From: Candidatus Heimdallarchaeota archaeon
GTDB lineage: Archaea; Asgardarchaeota; Heimdallarchaeia; Heimdallarchaeales; Heimdallarchaeaceae
Direction of reading: 5' to 3'
NCBI GenBank assembly: GCA_023135215.1
Contig: JAGLTP010000635.1
Location: forward strand, 1 to 6,281
DNA length: 6,281 nucleotides
Program-made: the position numbers and the translations under genes
Part shown: positions 5,890 through 6,281 of the stretch, piece by piece
Layout of the letters: every line of letters begins with the position of its first letter
Position numbering within the stretch: position 1 is the stretch's first letter
The notes under the pieces: generated by a model
The model's database searches: none
What the model saw: the letters and a program-made list of their open reading frames with translations, nothing else
Told to the model about the DNA's origin: nothing

Positions 5890-6281
5890 GTGGTAACGAA
5901 AAGATTAATTTTACCTCTCATGGTAATTGCTTTAATTACAAGTATGAGTTTTATAGCCGCAGATTTTGTTGATAATGAAACTAGCAAAATCTCCACAGAT
6001 CAAGACAAAGATTTTATCTCTATTCCAAAGAAAGCAACTACTTATAGACCTGTTTTTTGGAAAGCAGATGTTAATACAACAGAAATTGTAGAAAGATATC
6101 CTGCTAACAATACTGGAGCAGTAATTACAGCCGATCTTTATGCAAACGTTACCATTTGGTATACTTATGTCGGAGGAGATAATGAATCAGCTCCTTTGCT
6201 TTTTGGGGATGATGGAACTACAGGACCAACCAGTTTAAGCTGGCTAGAAGGAACCTTGATGACTTATGATAACGAGACAAC
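5890..6281 (+). CDS. Secreted or surface protein with signal peptide, unknown function (partial)
   Basis: 130 residues are visible before the right edge; no stop is reached. The N-terminus has K4-R5 followed by a hydrophobic core at about 6-22 and small residues A23-A24 before D25, a typical Sec signal peptide with cleavage probably after about residue 24; it could also stay as a membrane anchor. The remainder is rich in Thr, Asn, Asp and Tyr and looks extracellular and beta-rich (for example AVITADLYANVTIWYTYVGG at 77-96). Six N-glycosylation sequons (N29, N62, N73, N86, N98, N128) occur in the visible part, suggesting a glycosylated archaeal surface protein. I do not recognise the family. 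Its own promoter and Shine-Dalgarno suggest it is a separate unit from tldDE. S-layer-like protein, solute-binding protein or large adhesin are all possible; the missing C-terminus would decide. Confidence 0.75.
   Translation, partial: MVTKRLILPLMVIALITSMSFIAADFVDNETSKISTDQDKDFISIPKKATTYRPVFWKADVNTTEIVERYPANNTGAVITADLYANVTIWYTYVGGDNESAPLLFGDDGTTGPTSLSWLEGTLMTYDNET

Noticed and set aside
1..6281. tRNA, rRNA, CRISPR array, insertion sequence, toxin-antitoxin or defence genes
   Set aside because: Read by eye on both strands; no repeat-spacer pattern, transposase, terminal inverted repeats or conserved RNA motifs were seen. The intergenic regions are all about 105 bp or less.

Overview
The window looks like a piece of chromosome from a low-GC archaeon. 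By eye the sequence is strongly AT-rich. Two reading frames start about 30 nt downstream of a TATA-like box, with no room for a ribosome-binding site, as in archaeal leaderless transcripts. Two others carry a good match to the archaeal Shine-Dalgarno (SD) core GGTGA. The proteins (archaeal-type MFS carrier, HEAT-repeat protein, MtnX-like HAD phosphatase, TldD/TldE pair, sequon-rich secreted protein) fit an archaeon. An Asgard or related lineage is possible, but nothing here proves the phylum.

Layout from left to right: (1) On the minus strand at 1-1561 is a probable two-gene unit. A HEAT-repeat protein with an acidic, coiled-coil N-terminus (761-1561) is followed after 23 nt by the N-terminal half of an MFS transporter that runs off the left edge (1-737). 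(2) A 102-bp divergent promoter region separates it from a plus-strand metallo-beta-lactamase-fold hydrolase of the glyoxalase II type (1664-2302). (3) That gene converges tail-to-tail, with a 7-bp overlap, on a minus-strand HAD phosphatase (2296-2958). (4) Divergently placed next to the HAD gene is a plus-strand tldD-tldE operon (to 4429, then 4429-5784; the stop and start codons share one base). It should encode the two subunits of a TldD/E-type metallopeptidase. (5) After a 105-bp gap with its own promoter, a secreted, probably glycosylated protein begins at 5890 and runs off the right edge.

Functional picture: the only clear partnership is TldD with TldE. TldD carries the zinc site (HExxxH plus a distal Cys). 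TldE is the partner without that site, and the 1-base overlap suits stoichiometric translation. The hydrolase and the phosphatase are housekeeping-type enzymes without pathway neighbours. The HEAT protein and the MFS carrier may be co-transcribed, but no shared function can be read from sequence.

I found no tRNA, rRNA, CRISPR array, insertion sequence or obvious defence or mobile system. The most useful observations concern start sites and promoters (especially tldD), the Cys cluster in the phosphatase, and the sequon-dense secreted protein. I do not see convincing evidence of an undescribed system.
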